Made by a program: the position numbers and the translations under genes
Part shown: positions 1 through 11,900 of the stretch, piece after piece
How the letters are laid out: every line of letters begins with the position of its first letter
Position numbering within the stretch: the stretch's first letter is position 1
Source: Cryptomeria japonica
Lineage: Eukaryota > Streptophyta > Pinopsida > Cupressales > Cupressaceae
Assembly (NCBI RefSeq): GCF_030272615.1
Contig: NC_081407.1
Coordinates: forward strand, 140,186,897 to 140,250,896
Direction of reading: 5' to 3'
Length of the DNA stretch: 64,000 bases
Notes under the pieces: model-generated
Databases searched by the model: none
Seen by the model: only the letters and a program-made list of their open reading frames with translations
What the model was told of the DNA's origin: nothing

Positions 1-1674
1 GATTCTCCTCTTTTCTAGGATGTGATTGATTTCATCACACATTTGTGGATTGCCTGAGTTTATTTGTTTCCAACAGTGCGTAACTCCATTACTCGGATTG
101 TAATCGAAATAGTCGCTCACAAAGGAGCCAATTTGTTCTTCCACTGATTGGATCCATGCCTTGTCCAAAATTAGATCACTCAAAGCAGGTTCTCCTTCCC
201 AGGAATCATGCCAGAATTTGGCCGATTGTCCGTTTCCAATGTGCCAAGATAAATGGTCAGTTATTACCGGTCTGCATTCCCATAAGAAATTCCATGCAGC
301 AGAGCCTCAGTCAGTATTGGCAATCATAAGAATACGCTGAGGTGAATCGGAGTCCATGTATTTTTTCCTAAAAATTTTACACCAAAGTTTCCCGGGTTCC
401 CGATACATTTTCCATGTGAGTTTTGCACCAAGGGCCATATTTTGCAGATCCATTTTCCTGAGTCCAGCCCCACCCTCCTCTTTTTTGAGACACATGGTAT
501 CCCAACTGATCAGAGGTATTCGTTTAACATCCTTGGCACCCTCCCATATGAATTTTCTTAATAGGCTGTCAAGGTTCCTGCTTGTGGAGGAAGGCATTCT
601 GAAGCAGGACATGCTGTAAATCGGAATTGCAGAGAGTACAGATTGGACCATTGTTATTCTCCCTGCCTGGGAGAGCCACCGATTTTTCCAAGAAGCTAGT
701 TCCGCGATTTTTATCCCCATTAGCTCCGCAATTCGCAGCTGGTTTTGTTTGCTTGTGTTAAAGAAAAACAATTGGGACTTTTCTTTGTTCATTACCTGGC
801 CCGAGCATTCCGAATAACTGTCAAGCGTGCTTATGATGCATTTTGCCTCTTCAATCGATGCTTCCCCAAATACCACTATATCGTCGGCAAATTGAGAGTG
901 AGTGCATGTGTCTAGATCATTGTGGATTTTTAACCCTTTCCATTCTCCTGCCAGCTGTTTCTTCAGGATAATTTTCCCCAATACTTCGGCCATTAACACA
1001 AAAATAGATGGGGAGATGGGGTTGCGTCTTGCCTTGACGCAACCCATTCGTAGCAGGGAAAAAACCACATATCTTGCCATTTATGAGGAGAGAAAATTTG
1101 ACCGATGAAATGCAATATCTGATACATTCAATCCATGGCTCTGGAAATCCAAGTCTTGCTAAAACGGAGGTGAGGAAACGCCATCTTACCTTATCAACGC
1201 CTTTTCTACATCTAATTTGATGACCATGCCTTTTAGTTTTTCCTTATGTACTGTGTGGATTACTTCAGCCACGTATATGATACTGTCCGTGATTCCCCTT
1301 CCAGGCGTAAAGCCATTTTGGTTTTCTGAAACAATCTTTGGTAGGATTTTCTTTAGTCTTTCCGCCATAGTCTTCGCAATGATCTTATACACCGTGTTAC
1401 ATAGTGAAATTGGCCTGTAATCCTTCATGGAGGTGCATACATCTTTTTTCGGAATAAGACAAATTACTGTATGGTTTAATTCCTTTACAAATTTCCTCTT
1501 TTTTCTGAATTCTTCCACGAGCAGCCATATGTCGTGACCCATGAATTCCCAGCATCTTTGAAAGAATTCGGCGTTCATTCCATCCGGGCCAGGGGCCTTG
1601 TTGGGTTGTAGGGCGAAAGTGGCAACTCTGACTTCTTCCAATGTGTATGGAGCAAGCAACATCTCTCTGTCCAT
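1..1674 (-). pseudogene. LINE ORF2, reverse transcriptase and start of the C-terminal region
   Basis: The first part (1186-1674) has the KAPGPDGM block, LIPKKD, DYRPISLCN and the KLDVEKA motif with the first catalytic aspartate. A one-base loss in a T run right after KA shifts the frame near 1195. The second part (307-1080) resumes at NPISPSIFVL, carries the FADD catalytic box (HSQFADDIVVFG) and continues through the thumb. A TGA at 304-306 interrupts it. The same frame then goes on to the window edge as the zf-RVT-type region (AAWNFLWECRPVI, then a WHIGNG-type block). A second frameshift lies between the two parts, near 1040-1180. Confidence 0.88.
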
Positions 1675-1845
1675 ATCGGTGACTATTGGTGAGATGACTT
1701 CATTGACAAGTGGAAATGTGGAGGTCGGATACTCATTGCCAGAGCCTAAAAGTTTTGTGTAGTGGTCTAGTGCAGCTTGCTCTATCTCTGCATCCGAGGA
1801 GACTCAAATGCCACCATTGTTCACGACCGAGCTAATTCTGTTGAT

Positions 1846-2978
1846 TCAGTTCCTTCCCTTCATGGAGGCATGGAAAAACTTTGAATTCATGCCCCCCTCT
1901 GCAATCCACTGTTCCCTGGATTTGTCTTTCCAGAATACCTCTTCCTTCCGAAGTAAATCAGAATATTGTTTTTTTAGTTGCTTTTCACATTCAAATTCCA
2001 CCTTGGTCTTTCCATTATCCATTACATGGCTGTTAAGGATTTCCAACTCAGCTTTAGTCCGCAGTTTCTCTGTGAATATGTTTTTGAAGCTCAGTTTGTT
2101 CCATTCCTTTAATTTTCTTTTCAAAAACTGCATTCGCTTAACAAAGGTAAAGCTAGGGGAGCCAACAAAAATCTTGCTTTCCAGCCACCATTTTTTGAGG
2201 AGCTCCATCAAAGCCGGGTCCTGCCACCACATGTTTTGAAACTTAAAATAATTTTTTGAACCCGGGGCAGCATGGGCAATTGCCAGAGAGACCGGATAAT
2301 GGTCTGATCCACTCTGTGGTTCAATTGTGGTTTCGAGCGAATAGTTGCCTAAAACCCACCATTCCCCAACGAGAATTCGGTCGAGTCTTTCTGCGATATT
2401 AGAGAAGTTTAATCTCTGTTGTTCCATGTGAACTTCCCGTTCTTTGGAGGAATGTCCACCAATCTGCAATTGTGCACAAACTCCTGAAAGTCAACCATAA
2501 CTTTGTTGGGTTTCTTTAATCCTCCTTCCTTGTCGTCAAAGCTTAGTATGGCATTGAAGTCACCTGCCATTATAGCTTTCCCAAGATCCAGATTCTTGGC
2601 TTGATGTGAGATCTCATTCCATACTCTGAGTTTTTCATCAGTCTTAATTGGTCCGTAAATGTTAAATAGTGGGAAGCTTAAATTCGTTCTCTTGCATTTG
2701 ATTATGCAGGCCATCCAGTAGTCTTGAGATAGCACAGAGCCAATCTCAATATAAGCAGAATTCCATAGTAATCCAAGTCCTCCAGCGGAACCCCTTGCGC
2801 TATGAAATGAACCCTCCCACTTAACACAGAATTTGATAAAGTCCAGTGCCTTGTCTGAGTTCAGTTTTGTTTCTTGCAGCAATATTACATCCGAACCAAG
2901 CTTGGTCAAGGCTCTCTTGACCAAGCGTCTCTTGTCAGGGGCCGCTAGGCCCCTGACATTCCATGTTGAAATTTTCAT
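1846..2978 (-). pseudogene. LINE ORF2, apurinic endonuclease domain, frameshifted
   Basis: The frame starts MKISTWNVRGL, the usual start of plant LINE endonucleases. The ILLQETK motif supplies the conserved glutamate and AGDFNAIL the catalytic Asp/Asn pair. A frameshift near 2430-2445 follows GKFTWNN, and the protein resumes in another frame with the RLDRILVG block. That second frame runs through the linker to a TGA at 1846-1848, with another in-frame TGA about 40 bp further on, before reaching the RT domain in the same frame. This enzyme would nick target DNA for target-primed reverse transcription. It is clearly inactive as encoded. Confidence 0.88.
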
Positions 2979-3967
2979 TGTTCTCCAAGGGAGGGCTTAC
3001 CTCCCTTGGACACTTTCAGATAATTGAGCATGCTTACTAATCCTTTTTCCCCCGCCTTTTGCTCCCTTATGGCCTTGTGGCTTTTTCTTCCCTTTGTACC
3101 TTTTACTCTTCCCAGTAAGGCATTCGCAGATTGGCTTATGCACTTGGGGTCCAAAATATTAAGTTCGTCTAGGTCGTCGCCATCATTGATTGGAAAGGAT
3201 GACTCCGAGTCAGTATCCAACGGGTATTCCTCTGCTGGATTCCCTGGCCTTGATCCCAATGATAGCTTGTTCTGTGTCCAAGTATTCGACATTGAGTTGT
3301 TATTGTTAATGGAACTCAAAGGTGGAGTCAAGCAGTTTGCAACAGGGATGTACTGTTTTGGTGATTGTTTAAGAGGATCCTCTGTTGTTTTAGCCATCGG
3401 GGCCATATCCTGATTGTCCATGGTGTCGTTTGCATTTGTTAGGGTCGTCGTTTCTTGTTCTTTTATATTGCAAAGTTGGGGGTCCTCATATCCTGCTTGC
3501 TTCAACATAGGCACTAACTGTAGCCGGTTGTTTTTTGAAACTTCCTTCTCCAAGGGCCTGTCTCCACTATTCGTGTTAATGACCTCCTTTGCTTTTTCCT
3601 TCCATATCTGATTTACTTTTCTGTTTCGCCTGTCATAGGCTTTGCAAACATACATTTTACAACTACTTCCATGGTGAAGTATGCTCCCGCATTTATAACA
3701 GGGGTTGATCTCTCTTTCGATTTCCACATTTTGTGACCATTTCCTATTTGCATTTACCAGTACTATATGATCTGGGATTTTTTGCACAGCGGCTATCTTT
3801 AATCTGGCATAAGTGTACAAGTCTTTCCCTATTATTTCTTCATCGATTTCTAGCAGGGTACCTAGACTTCTGCCGATTTTCTCGAGGCTGGATTTACCCC
3901 AGAATTCTATTGGTAGATTAAAGAGCCTAATCCAGACCGGCTTGTCATATAATTGAACATAACTCAT
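2975..3967 (-). pseudogene. LINE ORF1 protein (nucleic-acid-binding, CCHC knuckle), N-terminally truncated
   Basis: The open frame of 330 codons begins with a segment like the end of the plant DUF4283 domain (VWIRLFNLPIEFW) and carries one CX2CX4HX4C zinc knuckle (CYKCGSILHHGSSC, residues about 91-104). The rest is a low-complexity, charged tail. ORF1 proteins of this kind coat LINE RNA. The frame has no internal stop but lacks roughly the first 100 residues expected of the family. Its TGA stop at 2975-2977 overlaps the ATG of ORF2 (2976-2978) as ATGA, an arrangement that permits termination-reinitiation. Confidence 0.85.
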
Positions 3968-4340
3968 TTAACCATTAAATTGTCAATAAATGCAAGGGAG
4001 TTGTATTTACTATTTATAGAAAATATAAGCGGATGAGGATGGCAAGTCATACTCCAGAATAGAAAGATACAATGCATTCTTTGTGAAAATCAGAGAATAA
4101 AGTGGAAATAAAGCATTGAATGTCTAGAGGTATTTACTGAATAAATAAATAATTTACTTAAGTCAGCTTAATATCATAAGGCATAATTAATGCATAAATA
4201 CATAAATACATCAACACTGAACAGTAAGAGCATCTTCGTTGATGCTACTGATCTCTCATTGTCTATGATATCTTAAGAAAAATGAGTGTTGTACTGTGAC
4301 TATTTTTGAGTGACTAATGTTCAGGTTGTCTGCAATGCAG

Positions 4341-5618
4341 ATTCCTAAACAGCTTGACTCTTATGACGTGCCTTACGAATTATTGTATGGTAGAGCTGGG
4401 TTTTTGTGGGCAGTGGCTTTCTTGAATAAATATTTTGAGGTTGAGACAATTCCCTCCAGCATCACGGTAAGTAAACCATTGCAGGTTGTTTCTACGGCAT
4501 CAGTTTTCAGGTTTGACTTTTGTCAATTTTTTCTTAATGGCTGAAGGGAATGATAAAAATTCTCATTATTATAGTAAAGATTACGATGAAGTGATTTAAC
4601 ATGAAAGATTCTATTCTTTTTGGTTCATTTTTTTATCGAAAGTATTTTACTTATGTACTTAAAAAACTTGGTCTATTTCAACAAATCTTCATGGATTCTT
4701 GCTTGTGCTTTATTGCCAATTTGTTTCCATCGTATCAGATATCCCCTGGCTATTTTAAAAAGAGTGCTTCAGGAAATAATGGATTGCGCTGTATTGCAGA
4801 AGCAAAATGTTAAATTGGGCATGGTTTTGCAGGATCATGTAGTTAATGATATTTTAAAAGCAGGAAAAAGCCTATCCCATAAGGATTGTCCTTTAATGTA
4901 TGAATGGCATGGAAAAAAGTACTGGGGTGCAGCCCATGGTCTGGCAGGGATTATGCATGTCTTGATGCATTTTCAACTAAGTAAAGATGCTGAGAAAGAT
5001 GTAAAAGAAACTCTCCACTACATGATTGAACATCGATTTCCTAGTGGTAATTACCCATCAAGTGAGGGGAGCACCACAGATAGGCTAGTACATTGGTGCC
5101 ATGGGGCTCCTGGTGTTGCTCTTACACTGTGCAAGGCTGCTCAGGTTTGTTATATTATATAATGACTTTTATGCACAATTTTATTATGGTGCTTGCGACA
5201 GATAAACTGGTATTTATATCCACAATAAATGTTATGATGCTTCTTGACTTGTGGATTTCCTGCTTGTAATCAATAGGTGTTTCCTGAAGATGAAGAATTC
5301 AAAGAAGCTGCACTAGATGCTGGGGAAGTAGTATGGAATCGAGGATTGCTACGAAGAGTTGGTAGCTGCCATGGTATTAGTGGTAATGCGTATGTGTTTC
5401 TAGCTCTATATCGTTTAACAGGAGATAAAAAACATCTTTATCGAGCCAAGGCATTCACGAGTTTCCTACTGGGTCGGTCTCATGAGCTTATTTCTGCTGG
5501 ACAAATGCATGGAGGGGATCATCCCTACTCATTGTTTGAAGGACTTGCTGGAACTGCACACTTGTGGTATGACATGATTAGACCTTTGGCAGCTAAATTT
5601 CCAGCATACGAGCTCTAG
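4341..5618 (+). CDS. LANCL: LanC-like protein (LANCL/GCR2 family), last three exons
   Basis: The exons are about 4341-4466, 4833-5144 and 5277-5618, with GT-AG introns of 366 and 132 bp, both in phase 0. The first visible exon could instead begin at 4325, since two AG acceptors fit. The product carries YELLYGRAGFLWA, then GAAHGLAGI with the conserved histidine, WCHGAPG with the first zinc cysteine, SCHGISGNAY with the Cys-His zinc pair, and FEGLAGT near the C terminus. All LanC zinc ligands are therefore present. LanC-like proteins are cytosolic or membrane-associated alpha/alpha toroids; mammalian LANCLs bind glutathione, and the plant members were once proposed as ABA-related receptors. About 259 residues are visible of the ~400 usual. 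The N-terminal exons are absent, lying either beyond the antisense LINE or lost. The visible part looks functional. Confidence 0.9.
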
Positions 5619-5880
5619 ATCAATGCAGTGTCAGGTTGTACATATCACCATTATGATACCTATTCAATGGGTGTGTTAGGAAGACTTTTTTAGATCTGTC
5701 TGGTGTCTAACATTTTATGTAGTTTCACAAGGAAACTTTTGACAGATATATGAAATCTTCAAACTGTAGGAAGCATAGGAGTCGTGACCTTGATCTTCAA
5801 ACTGTAGGAAGCATATTGATGTTCAATATGCTGCTGATAAGAAATACAGACAATAAAAGAAATCTTATCTGGCTTGTATT
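5619..5880 (+). other. Probable 3' UTR of the LanC-like gene
   Basis: AATAAA occurs at 5852-5857, about 235 bp after the stop, and is a plausible polyadenylation signal. The UTR contains a direct repeat of about 22 bp (ATCTTCAAACTGTAGGAAGC) at about 5757 and 5792. From 5880 to 6085 I see no gene or element. Confidence 0.5.
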
Positions 5881-6084
5881 TCTATAAGCCAACTTCTTAG
5901 TGCATTTTTCTATGTTTGTAAATAAGATGGTAATGTGTTTGTTTGACCAGGCCTTGTTTGTTTGAGCATCCTATAGACAAACTAAAATGGCAAAAAAAGA
6001 ATTATTCTCTTAAAGGTCACCCTTTTCATTGGTCCTCAACACCTCAGCAAGGTATCAAGCCTCATCTTGTTCTAACACTTTGAG

Positions 6085-6915
6085 AGTGTAACATAGTCCT
6101 CCCAACTCCGATAACCCGAGACAGTATTGGAGTTGGCCCAACTTTGATACCTTGATCAACAACAAGGGCAATATTGGAGATGGCTTAACTTCAATACCTC
6201 AAAAACCAATGGCAATATTGGAGATGGCCCAACTTTGATGCCTTGACTAACCAAGGGTCGGTATTGGATTTGGTGTAGCTTCAATATCTTGAAACACACA
6301 AGTGACATCAAAGTTGTCCCAACTTCGATGCCCCAACTACAAATGTGGTATCCAAATTGGTTCAATTCTAATACCTTTGCAACAAAGGCAATAATAGAGT
6401 TGGCCCAACTTTGATAACTCGAAGCACAAATGGTTGATATCGAAATTAGGCGAGGTATCAAAGTTGGCCCAACTTCGATTTCCCAATGACCAAGGCAGTG
6501 TTGGAGTTGGCCTAACTTTGATACCTTCAAACACAAAGGTTAACAACAAAGGGTTGGTATAAGAGTGTCCCAACTTTGATACCTTGAAGCGCAAGGGCCG
6601 ACATTAGAGTTGGTCCAACTATGATACTACAAAGCCCAAAGGGGTGGTATCATAGTTGGCCCAACTCTGATATCTTGACAACAAAAGGGTAGTATTAGAG
6701 TAGGCTCAACTATAATATCCCAAAGCACAAAGGGGTACTATTGGAGTTAGCCCAAGAATGATACTCCAAAGCATGAAGGGGCAATATTGGAGTTACGCTA
6801 ACTTCAATACCCTAACAATAAAGGGGTTGTATTGGAGTTAGCCGAAATTTGACACCCTAACAACAAACACACAACCAAGCATGACATTGGAGCTAACACA
6901 ACTTCGATATCTTGA
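6085..6915. repeat. Degenerate tandem satellite, ~45-bp unit, about 18 copies
   Basis: The block GTTGGCCCAACTTTGATACC and its variants recur near 6132, 6176, 6221, 6267, 6312, 6354, 6396, 6459, 6503, 6560, 6609, 6655, 6700, 6745, 6790, 6835 and 6888. Most intervals are 42-48 bp. Because 45 is a multiple of three, minus-strand frames stay open over several units and give a repeating peptide with a KLGQL/VGPT flavour. There is no start context, no conserved protein and no codon bias, so I treat it as satellite DNA and not a gene. Confidence 0.85.
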
Positions 6916-6959
6916 AACCAAAATGCATTGACTTATAGGACCAACAAACACAATTTCTT

Positions 6960-9900
6960 CACTCGATGGGGCATGACTTTTTTGAGTTATGTAGTTGAAG
7001 GGATTATGAGCACCAACTTGACTACGCTAGAGTGACCCGAAGGGCATGGATCCTAAGAAACAAGGAGAAAAGTCACATTAGCTCTCAAGCACAATGACAG
7101 GGAACTAAAAAATAGAATGTGGAAAAGCTGAAACGGAAGGCCATCTTTGTTTGACACCAATATCAAGACAACACAAGGCAATGCTATGAGAAGCAACCAT
7201 TTAGATAAAACAATATAGATTCACCTAGAAACATCCATAATCATGATTGCAAAATTAACCAATATAATTTAAACATAGACAGTTATTATGATTTCAACAT
7301 TACAAACATGCCAACACTTTCACAAGATGAGGTGTGGAAAAATATCAAACAATGGCAATAATTAATTTCCTTTAAAAGCGTTTCATCCTAAATGTGGATG
7401 AATCAAAATCCACATTACAAAATTGCATCAAAGTACAACTATGTGCTAAAAACAAAGGTCTTGCGGATTGCATTTACAATGATGCAAAAAATTCTTAAAT
7501 GAGATGCTCAAAATATTATTACAATAGTTGGGAGCCATCTCCAAGGAGCTCTAGTAATCATAAATCATAACATAAAATGTTAACCAAGAACTTTCCAGGC
7601 TCTCATATATCTTCTAGAATGGATGAATGGGGAATGTTACCCACCTCTCAACCATATTATGATCATCGAATGCAATACATGGTTATGCCACTCTAGGCAA
7701 CCCTTGAGCTACGAAGAAGATCATGGATGCACCACTATCAAGGCCAAGACACGTGTAAATCATACATGGCAACACTCATGCCAATTCAAGTTGCACTTCA
7801 CATGTGGCAACTCATGCCAAATCAAGCATAAGGCAATACATGACACACACCAATCAAAACATATGCATGCATGATCACAAGTTAGGTTAGGTTCCAAAAT
7901 CCAACGAGGGCAAGATGAGATTCCTATAATTCCAATGCTCCAAATCCTAAAAATGTGAATTGGCACACAAATCAATGCAATCCTTCATGACATTGGCAAA
8001 AGATGAAAATTCCAAAATTTTAAGTAGACAACTCATCACTCATATGAGGTCTAAAATGATTTGTTTCTATTTTTCTTTGAGGAGGTCAAACCATAAAAAT
8101 TCTTAATTTTTATTTTTATTAATGGAGTCACATGTTATCTTCAAATTCCTCCAAACTTTTCAGCTTAAAAATAAAATAAAATTTCAAATTTCAAAGATAC
8201 CCCTTTGATTTAAAAATGCACAACCACATATTTCCACGATCAATTTTAGGAAATTTTGCAAGAACTTGGCCTCAAAATGCCTATTTTCTAAGATTTAAAA
8301 ATATAAAATAGCTCTACCATTCAACATTCTAAATTATTCTATAGAATGATGCCTTTTGACTTTACCTCATGTTAGCCGTGTTAGCATGGCCAAAGGAAGG
8401 AAATTCAAATACAAATTTAAGTAAATAGAATACATCTTTCCAAACCGACAACAATGGAGGAAATCTCTTACTTGACCAACTCCACACACAAACAAATGTT
8501 CTCTTTGACTTCTAAGCATTCCCACTCCAATCACTAGTACTCCAAAATCAACTTTGAAACAATTTTTCTTTCTTTCAAAATCTATTTATTTTCTCTCAAA
8601 AGGTAAGAGAGGGTTTCGACATTAAAAACAAATAAATAGGAAAAAGTCTTCTATTTTCGGTTTTTTCCTTTTTATTTATATTCTATTCTTTATTTTTCTA
8701 TTTTCTTTATTTTCAATTATTCACTTTACCCAAAAATACATTTGAACAATAATTAAAATGGTTGTATTAAAACTTTATAGTCTATATGCTAATTTAATTC
8801 TAATCGACACCCTTTCCAATAATTAAGGAATTAATTAATTAAACTAAATTCTGATTTAACTAGCAATTATTTTATTAAGTCAAGTATCTCATTGTGAAAG
8901 AATAATTAACTACAATCTAACTCGAAGTCAATGATGCAATAGACTTTTCTCCATGCATGCATTAAATATTTTGCAACTATAGCAATCACACATTTCAAAG
9001 TAAATTTAAATGCAATGCAAAAGATAATTTAAACACACACAAAGGGCTCAATCACACTTTATAGGTTTTCACAACATATGAATCACAATCTCATCATCAA
9101 TTTAGATTCAAGTTAATATAGGGATTCACAAGGATTAAGTAGGGTGAGATGGGTAGATGAAATCCATGTTAACTTCTCCAAGTATCAACCATTGGTCTAA
9201 TACTTATAAATTGTACACTTAATGTCAAATATCAGGCGTACTCTCTATATAATAATAGCATAAATGACATAACCTAGCCAACATGGTATAAATCATAGCA
9301 TGATTCAATTCATTAAATCTATTGTAGAGCATCTACAACTAGCATAACAAGGAGCAAGATGCATAAATAATACTAACATAGAATGTTGAAAAATTGAAAT
9401 GCTCTAACATACACAAGCACAACATATGTACTCCATAATGTGTAGTTGGAAAGCCAATACCAAAGTAAAGCCTCATTAGAAACACCTCAATAGTCATACA
9501 AGAATTTCCATTAAAGCACTTAGAATACATCATTAGAACACCTTGATGGCATGACAAGCCTCATCGAAAAGTTTGGTGTAATGAAAACACATGGACTGCA
9601 CAATACACCTATGAAACAGTCAATACAATATATATCATATGAATCAAAAGGTACACAAGACAATCATGATAGTGAACATTACATAGTGAATTCTTCATTA
9701 TAGCTAGTAGATTTATCTTTCCTTGTTCAATTGTGTTCGTTGTTCATACCTATGACAAATCTCTTATGGTTTATTTAAATTTTTGTGGAGCATGTAGGGC
9801 TATTGTATAAATGTTGAAGTGTCATATGATCATGCCATGTTAGCCTTCATTTGACGATGTTCAAGGTCTTGGTGTGTTACAATTTGAGTTTTTGATGCCA

Positions 9901-11230
9901 AGCCTTGCTATTGGTCCACATCATTTGGTGGACTCATTTCCATTTGCCCTAAGTATCTTCTATTAGTGGTGGGACCCACCTTTGGTTCTATTATTTTGTT
10001 TTTTTTGTGTAGCTTCCTAATAGATGCCATGTGGTGTGCTTCTAGGAGTTCAATAAAAAAGCTAGAATGTTGAATTTATATTATCATGCATATAAGATAT
10101 TTTCATATGTAAAGGCTTTGATTTTAGATGATTTTCTTGTATATGAAATAGTTGATAAAAATCTTGGATTAATTTGCATGACTAGGCGATTGATAATATT
10201 TATTTGTTATAATCAATGAATAATTTTATAATACATGTCATGGAGAAGAGAGGTCCATTGAGGGTCAATACTAAAAACTAGAAAGACTTCTTGTTCTTTT
10301 TATATTAAAATGGATAAATATATTACCCCTTGCTAAAGAATGACAAGATAAATCAAAAGGTAAGGGCAAAAATTTTCAAACTTTTAAAATTTGCTACTAC
10401 ATCTTATTTTCTCTCATGTTATTTTAGCTAACATTTTTTATGAGCTTCAGCTATCTAAATTCATTGGGTACAAAACACTATTACAACTGGGTGGCTATTG
10501 CCCTAATAAAATTGTCTGAGGAGCAAGCCTGGAAAGGGTAGCTCGCCTGTTGATTAAACTTTTTAAGAACCATTACTATATGTTTAGTAGCACGACTAAT
10601 TCTATTTCTTTTGAAAGAAATATGACAAATTATTCTTACTTATGTTCATGAAAATATCTTATGATCTCTTTGCTAATGATCATCAGATTATTTATAATGA
10701 AAGTAACTATGTGGAATACTTCATGCTCTTTGAAAAATTAAAAAATACATATAATTAATTATGGTATTTATTACTTCTACATTATGAATAAAAACTTCTT
10801 GATTATTCTTGATTATTTTGGTGATTCTATTATAGAATATCTACCATAGATTGTCTTCAAAGTAAATGGCGCAAGTGCTTACATGGTTGTTGCAATACTT
10901 AAAAAAAAATATCTTCTTTTTTTATTAATCAAAAGAGTGAGATACTAAAGGAGCTCTTGAATAACCAATATGGCTTTGGACATTTATGGAAGAGTTTCAA
11001 TTGGATATGTGTAAAAGTACCATCTTACTATATGATAGTTGAAGTTATTCTACTGTTTCCAAAGAGTCTAATTTCTAAAGAGAGGAAAGCATATCGAAGA
11101 TCATGAGCACCTCATTAAAGTGATAATATTTCATAATAAAAATTATCTCCAGTTATTTTCAAGCAGAAGTATGTTATATATTGGAATCATAGCCGTCACA
11201 TAGTAAAACATCTGTGCAGTGTTTGACTTT
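6960..11230. other. AT-rich intergenic DNA, no gene recognised
   Basis: Both strands are full of stops, with no domain that I recognise. Short runs of pyrimidine- or purine-rich and A/T homopolymeric sequence occur, notably 8570-8720. I found no terminal repeats or tandem arrays. It is probably very old transposon debris. Confidence 0.5.
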
Positions 11231-11239
11231 AAGGAGATG

Positions 11240-11900
11240 TCATTTAGGGGGAGTGTACATGACACCACCTAGTAGCTAAATCCTATATGTAAGACCTAAT
11301 AGGTATAAGAACTTTAGGCATTATATGCTCCAAATTCAAATCAATGCTTGGCCTTAGGTGATGGCATTGAGGGGGAGTGTGCATTTCAATGACACTACCT
11401 AGTGGCTAAATCCTAAATGTAAGTCCTTTAGGCATAAGCAAGTTCTAACAAGCATATCGTAAGCACTTTAGGCATTAGTAAGTCCATTGGGTATTTTTAA
11501 GTCTTATGGACATATTGTAAATTTTTCTCTTTGTAAATCTTCCACTTGTAAAAGTATTGTATTATATGACCTATGGACGCTATATAATGAATTTGGGAAG
11601 AGGCTAATATGTGGAGACCTAGTCTTCACAATATTTTTTTATAAGACCTCATAACTTCATTTTTAAACATTGGGATTATAAATTATGACAAGATGATTTT
11701 GATGTAGTTCGTAATGACGAACTTCATGTTGGCATATATTGATGTCCCTATTTTCAATGTCAAAGGAGACCTACATTGCTGGGGTACTTCATTTTTTATT
11801 TTATGGAAATTGACATGTGATGCCCCCTATTAACATTAAGTGGGAGTGTTAGAACATAATGTTATTAGGGATCATACCCTTATAATATTTATATATCATT
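11240..11900 (+). mobile_element. LTR-start-like fragments (three PPT + TGT junctions)
   Basis: A purine tract followed by TGT, the usual 3' LTR junction, occurs three times: GGGGGAG then TGTACATGACACC at 11254, GGGGGAG then TGTGCATTTCAATGACAC at 11378, and GTGGGAG then TGTTAGAACATAATG at 11847. The first two are followed by similar sequence (CTACCTAGTGGCTAAATCCTA type), so a ~124-bp start of one LTR family is duplicated. A TATA-like GCTATATAATG lies near 11580. I could not find matching LTR ends or target duplications. Confidence 0.4.

Larger units (their letters stand above)
1..3967 (-). mobile_element. LINE (L1-type non-LTR retrotransposon), 5'-truncated, antisense to the LanC-like gene
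   Basis: The segment reads on the minus strand as ORF1 (zinc knuckle), then endonuclease, reverse transcriptase and the start of the C-terminal region, in the order of plant L1-type LINEs. The 3' end and any target duplication lie outside the window. ORF1 begins abruptly inside its DUF4283-like domain at 3967 and unrelated AT-rich sequence follows, which fits the 5' truncation usual for LINEs. The LanC-like exons start about 370 bp further on, so the element probably sits in an intron of that gene or has cut off its 5' part. Several frameshifts and stops make it non-autonomous. Confidence 0.9.

Noticed and set aside
4601-4832. Open reading through the first LanC-like intron
   Set aside because: The stretch has GT-AG borders in phase and no LanC homology; the frame into the next exon is open by chance.
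6156-6594. Two overlapping minus-strand frames in the 45-bp satellite
   Set aside because: They are open only because the unit length is a multiple of three; no conserved protein is seen.
7623-7975. Short frames on both strands near 7.6-8.0 kb
   Set aside because: His/Cys-rich products result from CATGCA-type repeats; there is no conserved motif and both strands are open by chance.
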